In this document: piece after piece, positions 51,498 to 63,123 of the stretch
Layout: each line of letters opens with the position of its first letter
How positions within the stretch are numbered: the first letter of the stretch is position 1
Assembly (NCBI RefSeq): GCF_029227915.1
Contig: NC_079879.1
Coordinates: 22,832,501 to 22,896,500, forward strand
Length of the DNA: 64,000 bases
Direction of reading: 5' to 3'
Source: Hydractinia symbiolongicarpus
Lineage: Eukaryota > Cnidaria > Hydrozoa > Anthoathecata > Hydractiniidae
The notes under the pieces: generated by a model
Told to the model about the DNA's origin: nothing
What the model saw: only the letters and a program-made list of their open reading frames with translations
The model's database searches: none
Program-made: the position numbers and the translations under genes

Positions 51498-52995
51498 AAA
51501 TAAACAAACTTTATATACATACATTAGATATTTTTATTAATTTAATATTATCTTTCTTTAAAAGGATTTTAAAGTTATTCGATCACGACACGTTGACCCA
51601 CAAATCGCCTTTTAACCTGGAGTCTACTTTAAAGAGCAGTAACTTTCTTGATTTTTGCCTCTGTTCACAAAAGTTGATATTTTGAAAAATTTCAAATCGA
51701 AAGATTGTGAAAGTTTTTTACAAATAATTCTCTGCTCTTAAAAGTTACTATTCTTTATCAATTGTTTAGTAAAGAAAAATTTTTTAACTATTTTTTAGTC
51801 CTGTACCTCTATCTTTAATCTTTACCCCCTCTCTCACTCAATTATCTGAATTACGAAAGTAAAACTAGAGAAGAGTAAATAAAATTTACTCTTCTCTAAA
51901 AGAGACGATCGACTTACATTTGAATTTGGATCTTGTTTATAAAATCTGAAAATTTGAAAGTAAAAAACTTGAGTTTCTTTACCACATTCATAAAAAATAA
52001 AGTTCACTTGTAAAGATCTTTTCGAAAATTTTCCAAAAAAACATGGCATTTCGCGATTTTCTGTCATTTAACCTTATTATTAGACTTTTTTTCTCCCCTT
52101 AAATTGTGTACTACTTATGTTAACTTTTCTTAGGGTGACTTTTCTTAACCGTCTTCAATCATTACACCGACCCCTGACCTCGCAAGCTCGGTCAGCACTT
52201 AGACCTCGGGCGATATTTTGCAGTACAGCTCGGGGTAATCGGTTATTATTGTATTATTATTGTTCTCTTTCCACACAAGGTACGTAATACGCATGGGTTG
52301 TTTCTGCTTCTCATACTCCCTAACACAGGGTTAAATTGGTACTGGCAGAAGCCTACCCTTAGTTAACAAAAAACGATAATACGAATATTTCATGGAGAAT
52401 TATTATTTCACCTTTCATTTGACATTTTAAGGTGAACGTGACATGGCCGGACAAGAATACAAAGGTACCTCTAATACCGTAACCTTTTCCTGGCTCGGAA
52501 GTCACATGCCGTCCACTGTGGTGGTAAGGTGCGGAACCCCTTCACTGTTTTACATGGGAGACGCGGAATTATGTCCACAAAAGGAGAAAAAAGAAAGAAG
52601 AGCAACGGCTATTTCCAACAGTGGAATATTTTGTGTTTGCTAATGTTCTTCTAAGGAGAAAACTCACATCAAAATTTAAGTAATTTTCCAATTTTTTTAG
52701 TGGAATCGAGCCAAAAAAAGGTTAAAAAGTCATAATTACATTAATTACATGAAACTTCGAATTTTTTTATATATATTTATTAATACATATAATCTATCAT
52801 TTTTAATGTGCATTTTTATTACAATCCGCAGTATCCGCACGCAATATTTAAGCATGAAGGTTTTTGTTTGGACTACGAAAGGTAAGTTGTCAATCTGTCA
52901 AAAAAAGAACCTTACTAGATATTAAAAAAAAATGTGTTAATAATAAAAAAATAAAACAGTTTTCTCATTTTAATGTCACGTGTTAGTCTGTCATG
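51498..52995. other. Intergenic between convergent genes
   Basis: Contains a palindrome near 51870-51898 (AGAAGAGTAAAT.AAATTTACTCTTCT) and a second copy of the ~50-bp dispersed repeat at 52212-52262. A short frame at 52443-52643 shows no family signal. Confidence 0.45.
52212..52262. repeat. Second copy of the ~50-bp dispersed repeat
   Basis: TATTTTGCAGTACAGCTCGG... through TTATTATTGTATTATTATTG matches 3550-3598 at most positions. It sits in a GC-richer context (52160-52210) that may be the rest of a SINE. Confidence 0.5.
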
Positions 52996-55326
52996 CTACG
53001 AATGTTGTGGCTTCAATTTTATCAATTTTTCGAAAATGGCATCAGATAATTTCGCTTCCTTCGTGGTATTACGCAAGCAATTAAAGAGAAGTGATACCCT
53101 GCACATTGGGCAGAGCTCTAATTTCGTTGCACATTCAGCACAAAAATCGTGTCCATTTTCACACTTAAATATTGTCTTCGGAATTTCATAGCAAATAGGG
53201 CAACCAAAATCACTTGCCAGCGAATCAGTAACAGTATCGTCAAGTAAAAAGAAAAATAAACTTGTAAGAGTAATCTCCCTCTTTTTGGACGCTAGTGTCA
53301 AAGCAGATTCGTTGTTCTTGTTTTTTACATATGGAGATGCACCTTTCTTTAGTAGCATTTCAGCTGCTGAAAGATCAACATGATCATTGAAACTTAAGTG
53401 CAACGCTGTGTCTCCATCTGAATTTTGTTTGTTTATTTTTAGCTGTGATTTATTCCTCTGAAGCAACAAATTTATGACCATCTCATTTTTCGCCCTTACT
53501 GCTAAATGAAGTATCGAGTCGCCTTTTTTATTGAGGTTGTTTACATCTACATGATTTGAGGATATCAAGGCAAAAATGATATCCTTTTGCTTGTTTAGTA
53601 AAGCGTAATCAACAGCGTTTAAACCAACTTGATCACATTTAGTGACGTCAACATTATGCGTCAGCAGCAACGAAACAATCTCTGTCCGACCACTTTTAGT
53701 TGCCGTAATTAACGGAGTTTCTTTAGCAAAATTTTGAATAGATTTAATGCCAGGGTATAACCAAAGTAGTTCTTGCAGGTTATCAAACGCCAAATCAGAA
53801 AAATCATAATTTTCTATTGCAGTGTGAAGGACTGTATTTCCGTCAACATCTACTACAATTTTTGAATTACTTCCGTGATATTTCAAGAGCTCTGAAACAC
53901 CTTGGTGAAACCTGTACTCGAATGCAACATGCAAAGGAAGCTGACCCAGTGAGTTCTGAATTTCAGTTATGACTCCATGCTTTAGTAAAAGGAAGAAAAT
54001 TTGGAATGATCTTTGCTCCGCTGCTACGTGCAAACATGTGTTGCCACTGCAATCCTGGATGTTTACATTGGCATCATTTTTAATCAACATTTCCACAAGT
54101 TCGTACTGTCTTGTTTCGACAGCTTTAAGCAGCAGTGTTTTACCAAAGGCGTCTATTTCATTGATATTAGCAGCGTTCTCGAGTGCCTTAAAAATAGAGT
54201 TTTGAAGAACCATTCCAGCATTTAAGTTAGCCAAATGTTTGTTATGAGGCCCAAAAAGAATCGTTAAAATTCCTGGAAGATTGGTTAATACATCTCTTTT
54301 TTTTCGTATATTCGATTTAACTATGTATGCTCTTAAAATGATTTTGATAATCTCCTTGCGATGGGTAATACAAGCAATTCTTAACGGTGTTCTTCCATGT
54401 CTATCTTTCATTTGCAAGCCTGTGGTTTGCATACCGTTGGAGAAACATAGATTTGTCATTACTTCTTCGTGCCCTTCAAATGCAGCAATATGCATTGGAC
54501 ACATACCGATTGTATTACGATACGTAACGTCCGCGCCATTTTTGATCAATAATAGTGCAATGTCAGCGTTATTATTGTAGCTGGCAAAATGAAGAGGCGT
54601 ATTACCGTGTGTATCATGGCAGTTTATATTGGTCGTCAATTGAAGCAAGAACTCTAGAATAGCGTTATCTTTTATATTTTTGTATAACGCGTAAAGAAAC
54701 GGTGTTTGATTGTGTTTATTTAATGGATGAAGAGCACTATATGCTGCCACTATTTTAATGATAGGTAACTGCTTCGTGTCGATTGCTTTGTGTAAAATGG
54801 ATTCTATGTTAACTTCACCAGTTGCCATGCTATGTTCCAAGAAGAAAATAACCTTGGTGACATTTTGAGCTTTAGCAGCTACAAGACACGGCGTTTCTCC
54901 ATTTTTATTAGTCGCGTTGATATCGGTCTGTTTGCAGTGTGAGAGTAAGAGTTTGAGAAGGTCATCTCCAAATTGATATCTTGCAACCTCATGTAAGACT
55001 GTGTTGCCATCGTCATCGCGTAATGACACATCCGCTCCATGTTTTAGCAGTTGTTTTGCTATTTTTGGATTATAAAGTTGTTCATCAACAGCTAAATGTA
55101 ATGGACTTCTGTAGAAGCTGCACATATAGTTCACATCAGCTCCATAGAATAGAAGAAGTTTCACAAAGTCTAGTTTTCCTCCTCTTATACTGTATGTCAA
55201 AAGATTATCTGAACCAATTAAAGTTTGTTGTACCAAGCGCCTTTTCATTAACAATTTTCGAGCGATGTATTTAAGTTGGTTGTTATCTACAGCCTTAATT
55301 AGTTTGTTTGCTGTCTTTGTATCCAT
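52996..55326 (-). CDS. Ankyrin-repeat protein with C-terminal RING finger (candidate E3 ubiquitin ligase)
   Basis: Intronless 776-residue protein. Nearly the whole length is ankyrin repeats; I count about 18, including TPLHFASYNNNADIALLLI, TCLHVAAEQRSFQIFFLLL and TALHLSFNDHVDLSAAEMLL. A RING domain follows at 709-742 with pattern C-x2-C-x9-C-x3-H-x2-C-x2-C-x6-C-x2-C (CPICYEIPKT, GHDFCAEC, CPMC). The RING spacing resembles SIAH-type and other short RINGs, so ubiquitin transfer to clients bound by the ankyrin array is a reasonable inference. There is no signal peptide or membrane segment, so it is probably cytosolic. The start is the first ATG of an uninterrupted frame (MDTKTANKLIKAVDNNQLKY). 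The lack of introns, unlike most neighbours, suggests a retrocopy origin or an expanded ankyrin-RING family. Exact orthology is unclear. Confidence 0.92.
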   Translation of the reverse strand: MDTKTANKLIKAVDNNQLKYIARKLLMKRRLVQQTLIGSDNLLTYSIRGGKLDFVKLLLFYGADVNYMCSFYRSPLHLAVDEQLYNPKIAKQLLKHGADVSLRDDDGNTVLHEVARYQFGDDLLKLLLSHCKQTDINATNKNGETPCLVAAKAQNVTKVIFFLEHSMATGEVNIESILHKAIDTKQLPIIKIVAAYSALHPLNKHNQTPFLYALYKNIKDNAILEFLLQLTTNINCHDTHGNTPLHFASYNNNADIALLLIKNGADVTYRNTIGMCPMHIAAFEGHEEVMTNLCFSNGMQTTGLQMKDRHGRTPLRIACITHRKEIIKIILRAYIVKSNIRKKRDVLTNLPGILTILFGPHNKHLANLNAGMVLQNSIFKALENAANINEIDAFGKTLLLKAVETRQYELVEMLIKNDANVNIQDCSGNTCLHVAAEQRSFQIFFLLLKHGVITEIQNSLGQLPLHVAFEYRFHQGVSELLKYHGSNSKIVVDVDGNTVLHTAIENYDFSDLAFDNLQELLWLYPGIKSIQNFAKETPLITATKSGRTEIVSLLLTHNVDVTKCDQVGLNAVDYALLNKQKDIIFALISSNHVDVNNLNKKGDSILHLAVRAKNEMVINLLLQRNKSQLKINKQNSDGDTALHLSFNDHVDLSAAEMLLKKGASPYVKNKNNESALTLASKKREITLTSLFFFLLDDTVTDSLASDFGCPICYEIPKTIFKCENGHDFCAECATKLELCPMCRVSLLFNCLRNTTKEAKLSDAIFEKLIKLKPQHS

Positions 55327-58300
55327 TTTTACACATAAAACTCATAAGTTTTTTTCTACATTTTAACAGACCTTTGACTTTCCACTTTGTTTAGTGTTTA
55401 TGAAAATATACCGTAAGCAAAATTATACAAACAGACCTGGTTTCTATTACACACCTTAAAAATTCTTAACAATAAATACAAATTTAATAATCATATTTAA
55501 GTCATTTTGTAGCATGTACGAACCGTCTATAATTATTCATCCAATTAAAAATATATTTCCTATTTTATATTTCCAATCGAAATAACGTCATCTTTGTTGT
55601 ATTCGACAAAACCTGATTAAGCTCGTGTACAGCACTTTTCTCTGAGGTACAGACGAAGGCTACAATTTTATTTATTTATTAACACGCATTGGGATGGATT
55701 TTTTAATATGCTTAGAAATAACAAACAAGTCGCCATACATTTTATCTTTTAGAAACTTGTTTTTATAAATTTATGAAGGCAAACAAAACATTGACTATAG
55801 AAACATTTATTGTTTTCTGAAAAAAAATAACTTATTCCAAAAATAACTTATGGAAGATTTATTTTTGTCATCGTATCGGACGTGTTATCTACAACAGAAT
55901 CTGTGGCAGTAATTCAACCCACCCTTTTCAGTTGTGAATAAATGCATCTTATATAACACGCGGAAGTCATTTAAATTCTTTTAAAGTCTTTTAATTTAAA
56001 GTCTTTTAATGTCGAAGTAATTACCGTAACAATTCGTAGCCATGTTGGTTGCTTAATCTTTTGGTGAGTGTGAACCGTTTTATGTTTGGTATTAATAAGG
56101 CCCTGGTTCAGGAGGTGATAATGTCAAGCATAATTTTTCTCATTTTGAAAAGCCTATTTGAGACTTAATTGAAGATTATATCATAAAAATTGGTATACAA
56201 TATGAGAATTCTGGCTTAACCCGGCGTTTCGACGCCAGGTGCCCTGGCTCTATAGCAATAGTCGTATTCTGTTTGTCTGTCGGCGAGAAAATACGACGTG
56301 TTACGGAAACACGAAATGCAATATATAAAGGACGGGCGACCCCGTCGATTCTTCCATGGGCGACCGACTAGTCTCTTTAATAATAGCCGTATTCTTTCTG
56401 TCTGTCCACAAAAAAAACATCGTGCTACGGGACACGAAATACGGTGGTGGCTCCACTCCGTGGATTTTTCCACGGGTTAACGATCTATATTATAATACCC
56501 GTCTGTCAGTATGCGAGGCAAAGTAAAACAAGTTTCTTTTTTAAAAACCGGAGCATTGCTTACAGCTATAGTCACAGAAATAATTCCTGTCCAGTTTTTG
56601 AAATCCCTAGCGGCATGGTTGAGTGAGACAAAGTATACCAAGTTTCTTCTAAATTAAAAGCACGGAATCGCATGTTGGATATAGTCTTGTCTATCCTAAA
56701 AATCTGTGTAACAGTAGCCATTTGAAATATCCCTTTTAGAACTTTGTATTTTCTAAATACTGTGTACTTGAGAAATATTTGTTTTCTATACCTTTGTGCA
56801 GTTTAGGGAAAGTTTTTTAGTATTTTTAGCCATGCAACAAACAAATCAATTTTAAGATTTAGTCTATAAACGTACACTGTGATCCGAAGGTAGCTAGCTA
56901 GAGTATTTTGTTCAGTTTGATTGCCAACTTTATTCTTTCCTTCTTTTTGTGTTATTTTCACCAAGCTGATTTTTAACTTTAGCTCAACAAAGTTGTAAAC
57001 CTAACTTCACATTTTCATTCATTTATTATGTTTACCCACCATACCTTTATATTATGGTTAATGATGGTGAAGTTATAGCTAACTTTGCAATTTGGAGTGT
57101 ATTGACATAACTAGCAGTTTATGGGCACGTCAGTGTGGGTGAACAGGTTTTCAAAAAGGCAGCACATAGTTGTTGGGAATGACAGACTGTGCTTTTACTC
57201 CAATCAAAGCCAAGAATAACCTAGTTAACTAGGCTTTCTTCGGGTTAATAAAAGGAATTTCTCTCAAATGAAAGCTCGGACGCAAACGAATGTGTCGACG
57301 CAAATCCCTAAATTTCAAATTCAGTTCAAAGCAAACCCCGAATTAAAATCAACTAATCAGCACAAAGCTGGCGTGGTCACATCTTACCCTCTTAGATAAT
57401 AGGAGAATTAATTATATTTGTTTGGGTGAGTGATGCCATTTGCTTAAAACATGAGTAAGAACAATAGAAGTAACCAATCAAAATGAGTAATTTTTCCTAC
57501 ATTAACTATTCCAATTTCCTGTTGATTAGAAAAATTATGCTGGTCCTCTTGGCTAAGCAAAAAAAGTTAGCGGTCACTCTTTTTGTTAAATGACAATTTT
57601 GAGTATCTGGTGAAAACTTATATTTTCAAAGTTTTGCAACATTTATTGCATGTGCCACATGTTTGATAGGCTGTGTTTAAGTAGTTAAAGGATGAAAGAC
57701 ATCCTTTGAAAATTCACAAAGAATTGAGTGGTGGTCTATAATGCCGGGCATCAACCCTGCTCATGTCGTATCGTGGGATATAAAAATTAAGTTTGATCAA
57801 CATTTGACCAAAAAAGATAAAACAAGCTCATTTGGTTTGAAATTTTCTCAGAATATGTACAGGCTTGGAAGAAATCACTAAAAAAATTATACCTATTTCT
57901 TTGTTCTTCGGTCAAAATCCATTTTTTTCTTTAAAAAGTATCATCGCCCTCCCCTAAAATGTATAAATTCTGGATCTCCTGGAAATATAGCTCTTGAGTC
58001 TTAAAGCATCCAATAAAAATCTTTAAGTCATTAATCCTCTTTGTACTCATATTTGATTCCCAAAATGATCCGGGTACGCTCAATCATGACAATATGATGA
58101 CTACGGTTTTTAATTAGTTAAGGGTGAAAACAAGCCGGAGATCTTTGTCTTCATTCATTTATTGTTTATTTTACTCTTCGTCCCTGTGCTTTTTACAACT
58201 GCGATGAATTAAATGAAAGTAAGTGTTTAAGCGGTCCAAATTTTTATGATTTACTTTTTATTTACCATAACGACTCCAATAATCATTAACTTAGCAATAG

Positions 58301-59486
58301 AAAATGTGTTTTTTTATGATGTGTGAATTTATAGAAAACAGTAGCAAGCTTAATCGGGATGGTGGCTCAGTTACCATGACAAAAGTCCCCCTCCTTCTCC
58401 CTGTGACGCAAAAAACCAACGAGACAAAAAAACCTACCCATTGGCTTATTGTCAAAGGTACTTACAGGATGAATACTAGCATTCTAATCAAAGCAGCTCG
58501 TTTCTGAATAGAATCAGTTAATTTTGTTAGCGCCAACAAGAATTGTTACATTACTAGCTGTGTTTACAACGACTCAATCTGTTCAATAACCCCCATGCCC
58601 TTCAAACACCGCATATATTAGGGATACATTAAAACAAACGCCATCGGAAAGAGAAGATGGGTCCCTTTTTTGGCATAAAATAATTTTAAGTTTTTTTTGC
58701 TAGAAGAATAGAAACATGACTGTAATTGTTAGTAAGATTTTCATAAGTTCATTGCCTCCCAGTTTAAATGGTTGCGTTTAAAACTCTCAATCTTCATTGC
58801 ACTTAAGTTAATAACATTTTCTAAAGTTTATTTGGCTGTCGAAAACGATGTCCGTCTGTAAGCGATTAAAAGTTCACTTGTTTCAACTACCTAAGCTGGT
58901 AAACGCGACGCAGACAGAAAAAAAATTTAATGCACACTCCAGAGTACTAAATGCTGAGACCTGCAAACGTAAACGCTTGGAGGCAACTAAGTATGAAAAT
59001 TTTTAAAAACTTTGTTACAATTTGTACCAAACTTGTACTTGTCAATAATAAAAAAGTTTAAATTTTATTTATCGAACAAGGGATTATTCTTTCATTTCAT
59101 TAAAGTTCAGGAAAAAAAATTGTGAAAACTCTAAAACTCAGCCCGATGTCATATTCGAAGAATTGATAAATTGAAACCACGACATTCGTAGCCTGACAGA
59201 CTAACACGTGACATTAAAATGTGAAGAATGGAAAACTATTTTTTCTTTTTTTATTATTGACACATTTTCTTTTTTATATAGCAAGGTTCTTTTCTCTGAC
59301 AGATTGGCTACTTGCCTTTTGTCGTGGGAACTATAAACCTTCATGCCTTAAAGTTGCGTGCGATTAGTTTATAAAAACTATGCTTGAATTGTGATAAAAA
59401 TATATATTAACAATCATAGATTATATAGATCAATAAATATATATAGCAAATTTGATGTTTTATAGAATGCCTAATTAACATGATGG

Positions 59487-59490
<4 letters not shown>
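55327..59490. other. Intergenic; one tandem-repeat patch
   Basis: AT-rich sequence without supported exons, apart from the repeat patch at 56216-56520. CCTAGTTAACTAGG at about 57220 is a short palindrome. The promoter of the minus-strand ankyrin/RING gene should be at the left end. Confidence 0.4.
56216..56520. repeat. GC-richer tandem repeat, ~115-125 bp units, with hairpins
   Basis: AGTCGTATTCTGTTTGTCTG (about 56260), AGCCGTATTCTTTCTGTCTG (about 56384) and a third, partial CCCGTCTGTCAGT (about 56498) head successive units. Each of the first two continues with a GTGxTACGGxACACGAAAT block. Hairpin CCGTGG-ATTTTT-CCACGG is at 56458-56475. Base composition differs from the surroundings, which suggests a mobile or satellite origin. 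Confidence 0.6.
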
Positions 59491-59518
<28 letters not shown>

Positions 59519-60034
59519 AAGAAGAAGAAGAAGAAGAAGAAGAAGAAGAAGAAGAAGAAGAAGAAGAAGAAGAAGAAGAAGAAGAAGAAGAAGAAGAAGA
59601 AGAAGAAGAAGAAGAAGAAGAAGAAGAAGAAGAAGAAGAAGAAGAAGAAGAAGAAGAAGAAGAAGAAGAAGAAGAAGAAGAAGAAGAAGAAGAAGAAGAA
59701 GAAGAAGAAGAAGAAGAAGAAGAAGAAGAAGAAGAAGAAGAAGAAGAAGAAGAAGAAGAAGAAGAAGAAGAAGAAGAAGAAGAAGAAGAAGAAGAAGAAG
59801 AAGAAGAAGAAGAAGAAGAAGAAGAAGAAGAAGAAGAAGAAGAAGAAGAAGAAGAAGAAGAAGAAGAAGAAGAAGAAGAAGAAGAAGAAGAAGAAGAAGA
59901 AGAAGAAGAAGAAGAAGAAGAAGAAGAAGAAGAAGAAGAAGAAGAAGAAGAAGAAGAAGAAGAAGAAGAAGAAGAAGAAGAAGAAGAAGAAGAAGAAGAA
60001 GAAGAAGAAGAAGAAGAAGAAGAAGAAGAAGAAG
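59491..60034. repeat. (GAA)n microsatellite, ~181 units
   Basis: Uninterrupted GAA/AAG trinucleotide for 544 bp, followed by a degenerate AAGAACAAG stretch to about 60090. The polylysine and polyleucine frames across it are artefacts. It lies about 300 bp upstream of the GPCR start. Purine/pyrimidine mirror repeats of this kind can form triplex DNA. Confidence 0.98.
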
Positions 60035-60339
60035 CACTAAAAGATTGAGAAGAAGAACAAGAAGAACAAGAAGAAGAAGAACAAGAAAAAAGATTGAGAT
60101 GTCGTGCATTATAAATGTAACAGCGAAAAGATGAAATAAAGATATACTATTTAAACAAAGAGCAAAGACAAATGAATTTTAAAAAAAAGTATTGTGCCAT
60201 ACAAAATAACACAGTTAAAAATGGAAATGTTAGTTTTTCTCAATTAGAATTACTATTTGAATAATTAATTGTATAAACTTAAATAATCAAACGAAAGCTA
60301 ACACTACCACATTTAACACGAACATTTCTTTCCAGCTAC

Positions 60340-61269
60340 ATGGTTATTTGCAGGATGTATTGGGTTGCGCAGCTCATACTTGTAATTTCATCGTTAGCAT
60401 GTTTTCTCCACTTTCTTGGTTTGTATATGATGAGCGCAAAAAAGCCTTCGATCACCTTACAAAAATATTTACTCATCAATTTATCGGTTAACGAAATTTT
60501 AAGATGTGCAACTACCCTTGTGGAAATAGCGTTACTAGAAAATACAAATGTTAGTAACATTAAACCTGGTCTATGTTCACACTATCTACAGGTAACTAAG
60601 GAAGCACTGTTTTTTCCGTTCTTCACAGTTATGATTTTGTTGACTCAGGATAGGTTTTGTGCAGCGTACTTGCACATAAAATATAGAAGCTCGTGGTTTC
60701 GAGCACATGCCAAGTTGCTTAGTATTGTTGGCTGGTGTCTATGTGGTGTGTACGCCGTTATCTTGACCACAATATCTGAACTAAATCATAATTGGTTAAA
60801 GCATTTTAGTGAAGCTTTAACAAAAGTATTTCCAGTTTTAACAATGGTTTTGATCATTCAGTTTTTTATCACATACACTTATGTTATTGTGGTTATTCGC
60901 AGGATTAAAAAAAGACACCCATCTCGCGTACAAAACAACTACAAAGAACTTCTACTTTGCTTCATTATTTTGACGTATGTTATTTTCAAAGGAATTCCGG
61001 ATATCAGGTATTTTATTTCACCGGTTGCCGACAAAGCAATGAGTCACTATTTGCACATTGGAGAGCATTTAAATATGCTTTCGGACCCGTTAATATATAT
61101 TTTTATGCAAACAAATATTCGACTTCACCTGACCGACTTGTTGCAACGCTTTCGCACCATTTTTGAAAACCTCACGTCGAACGAACAGCAACAGCAAAGT
61201 CGACATTGGCAGTATAAAGACAATGCAGTAAACAGTGGTGGGGAAATAATGCAAATGGTCTCAATTTAA
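60340..61269 (+). CDS. Rhodopsin-like (class A) G-protein-coupled receptor, orphan
   Basis: A 309-residue intronless receptor with seven membrane helices: TM1 about 8-31, TM2 39-63, TM3 88-109, TM4 126-146, TM5 163-187, TM6 203-226, TM7 240-258. Landmarks are Cys79 before TM3, DRF at 104-106 (DRY variant), Trp132 in TM4, Pro220 in TM6 and DPLIY at 249-253 (NPxxY variant). TM2 has LSVNE, so the usual conserved Asp is Glu. The TM6 CWxP motif is absent (FKGIP). The extracellular N-terminus is very short, which favours a small ligand. The cytoplasmic tail is about 50 residues with a QQQQ run. The start ATG is four nucleotides after TTTCTTTCCAG. Cnidarians have many such lineage-specific intronless GPCRs; the ligand cannot be predicted. 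Confidence 0.88.
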   Translation: MVICRMYWVAQLILVISSLACFLHFLGLYMMSAKKPSITLQKYLLINLSVNEILRCATTLVEIALLENTNVSNIKPGLCSHYLQVTKEALFFPFFTVMILLTQDRFCAAYLHIKYRSSWFRAHAKLLSIVGWCLCGVYAVILTTISELNHNWLKHFSEALTKVFPVLTMVLIIQFFITYTYVIVVIRRIKKRHPSRVQNNYKELLLCFIILTYVIFKGIPDIRYFISPVADKAMSHYLHIGEHLNMLSDPLIYIFMQTNIRLHLTDLLQRFRTIFENLTSNEQQQQSRHWQYKDNAVNSGGEIMQMVSI

Positions 61270-62385
61270 TACCTGCACTGTTCAGATATATGTTTTGTAA
61301 AAACGTCTGCTTTTATGATGTAGCTATGTGATTTTCAAATGTTACCCAGGATGCTTTGCTAGCTTAGAAGTTATAAACCTGACGGGTCTGCTGTGTTTCT
61401 AACAAGACAATAGGACGGTTTTTAACTGTGCATGATTACTGAAGCAACAAATCACATATTGCGATTTATGCTGGCATTAGATTTACATTGTAGATTTGAT
61501 AATAGTGTTTACATGCTAAATAACTTCCATTCACAAAAAAACCTCGTTGGTAACAGAACTTCTCATAAACTTAGCCTTACTGAAATTTAGTATGAAAATC
61601 TTTTTGTATAGAATCTATAGATGAGTTGCGGCGTGACGTGATGTTGTGATTTTGCATCAACAACAATAGACATGCGCACGCATGTGCACAGACAATAAAC
61701 ATAAACAACAGACCGTGACGATCGAAAATATTAAGTGTAAAAAACTAACGCTAAAATTTGTAAAGTCTGCTTTTAAACAGAGAAGATTATAGTTTAAAGA
61801 ATTTATTTGGCCTATGTAGTTTTTCTTTTCGTGTCTGTCAAGATGTGCGCGCATACAAATCATCTTTAGATGATAGAGTCAAAAGTTCATTTAAAGTTTT
61901 CAATAATTTTCTAAATGCCCTTTCAACAACCTTTTAATTAGACAACCTTCAAGTGCACTCATTTTTCTCCTCCTGTCAAATGCAAATATCTTAAATAGCT
62001 CAATAATGGATAGTACTTGAATAATCTATGTTTTGTTTTTAAGTTTAATTTCTGTTCTGTAAAATACACAAATAAAATATTAGACTTATGTTTTGTTTTG
62101 AGAGATGCATTCTTGTTTTGTGTGTCTCCTACTGTAGAAAGCTCATCTCATATCTTGTCGTGTACTATAAGTAGTTGTAAAAGTACAGGCACCAATAGAG
62201 TGACTAAGGGAAACTTTTAAATTGGCAAAAACGGGATTCAAGTTCTAATATAGCCCCCAACTTTCACAGTTTTTTCGGCCCTGTATTACAATCTTTTGAT
62301 GATTTTTTAGAATGTTTCTTCCTACCTCAAAGTCATCAGTGTCTTTGTTTTGAACATCCTCCATATGTTTCCCTTCAATGAAACA

Positions 62386-62466
62386 CAATCTCGTCCCCAG
62401 GTCTCTTTTACGCCTTTTTTCCGCCAGACTATCGGTAGGGGTAGCAAAGTCATGGGAACGAAGTCG
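62386..62466. mobile_element. Mini-MITE, 81 bp
   Basis: Ends CAATCTCGTCCCCAGG and CATGGGAACGAAGTCG. The flanks AATGAAACA and AATGAATAA agree at 7 of 9. It shares AGGTCTCTTTTACGCCT with the copy at 63026. Confidence 0.65.
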
Positions 62467-63025
62467 AATGAATAAATTTGTGCTGAAATATTTTTGGAAT
62501 GTTAGACAATTTTGCCAGGGTGATTTTCATACGCTTTCTTCCTGATATTCAATAGATTAATTAAAATCCTTAATATTATAAAATAAAACCATTTGACGAT
62601 TTACAACTTTAAAAACTATAGCTCAGAACAGAAATCTCTTAATATGTAATACTTATTTTTTATAACTCTTTTTCTTTGGAAATGATTATATAAAACGAGG
62701 CAGCCAGGTGAGCGATTTAGTTGGTTAAACAAGTCAGGCCGTTCGTCATAGTTTTCAAAGTCAATAATTTTTACTTTGAAGGTTATATGCAATCGAGTCA
62801 GAGTCACTTTGGCAAATTGACTCGCTTAAAGCTAGGCGCTTGGGAATAACGAGATATAACCCAACCCTCTCTGAAAAGAAAGAAAGAAACGATATGCCAG
62901 TGACATTGATTGAAAGCAGGAATAACAACATCACATCACATCCCAATGGATGGAAATTGAAATAAGAAAATTTCTGTATTCGCATGTCTGTTTTAGTTCT
63001 CCATAGAGAAATGTTTTGCTTTATG

Positions 63026-63123
63026 CAACCTTGTCCGGTCCGGCAGGTCTCTTTTACGCCTATGATTTTCTTACCGGAAGTCGTGAATATCATGAAGGTA
63101 AATGAGCCCTGGGGAAAAAGTTG
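63026..63123. mobile_element. Mini-MITE, 98 bp
   Basis: Begins CAACCTTGTCCGGTCC and ends AGCCCTGGGGAAAAAGTTG. The flanks TGCTTTATG and TGTTTTATT agree at 7 of 9. It shares the interior AGGTCTCTTTTACGCCT with 62386. Confidence 0.65.

Noticed and set aside
59471-60109. Polyleucine / polylysine open frames
   Set aside because: Read-through of the GAA repeat.
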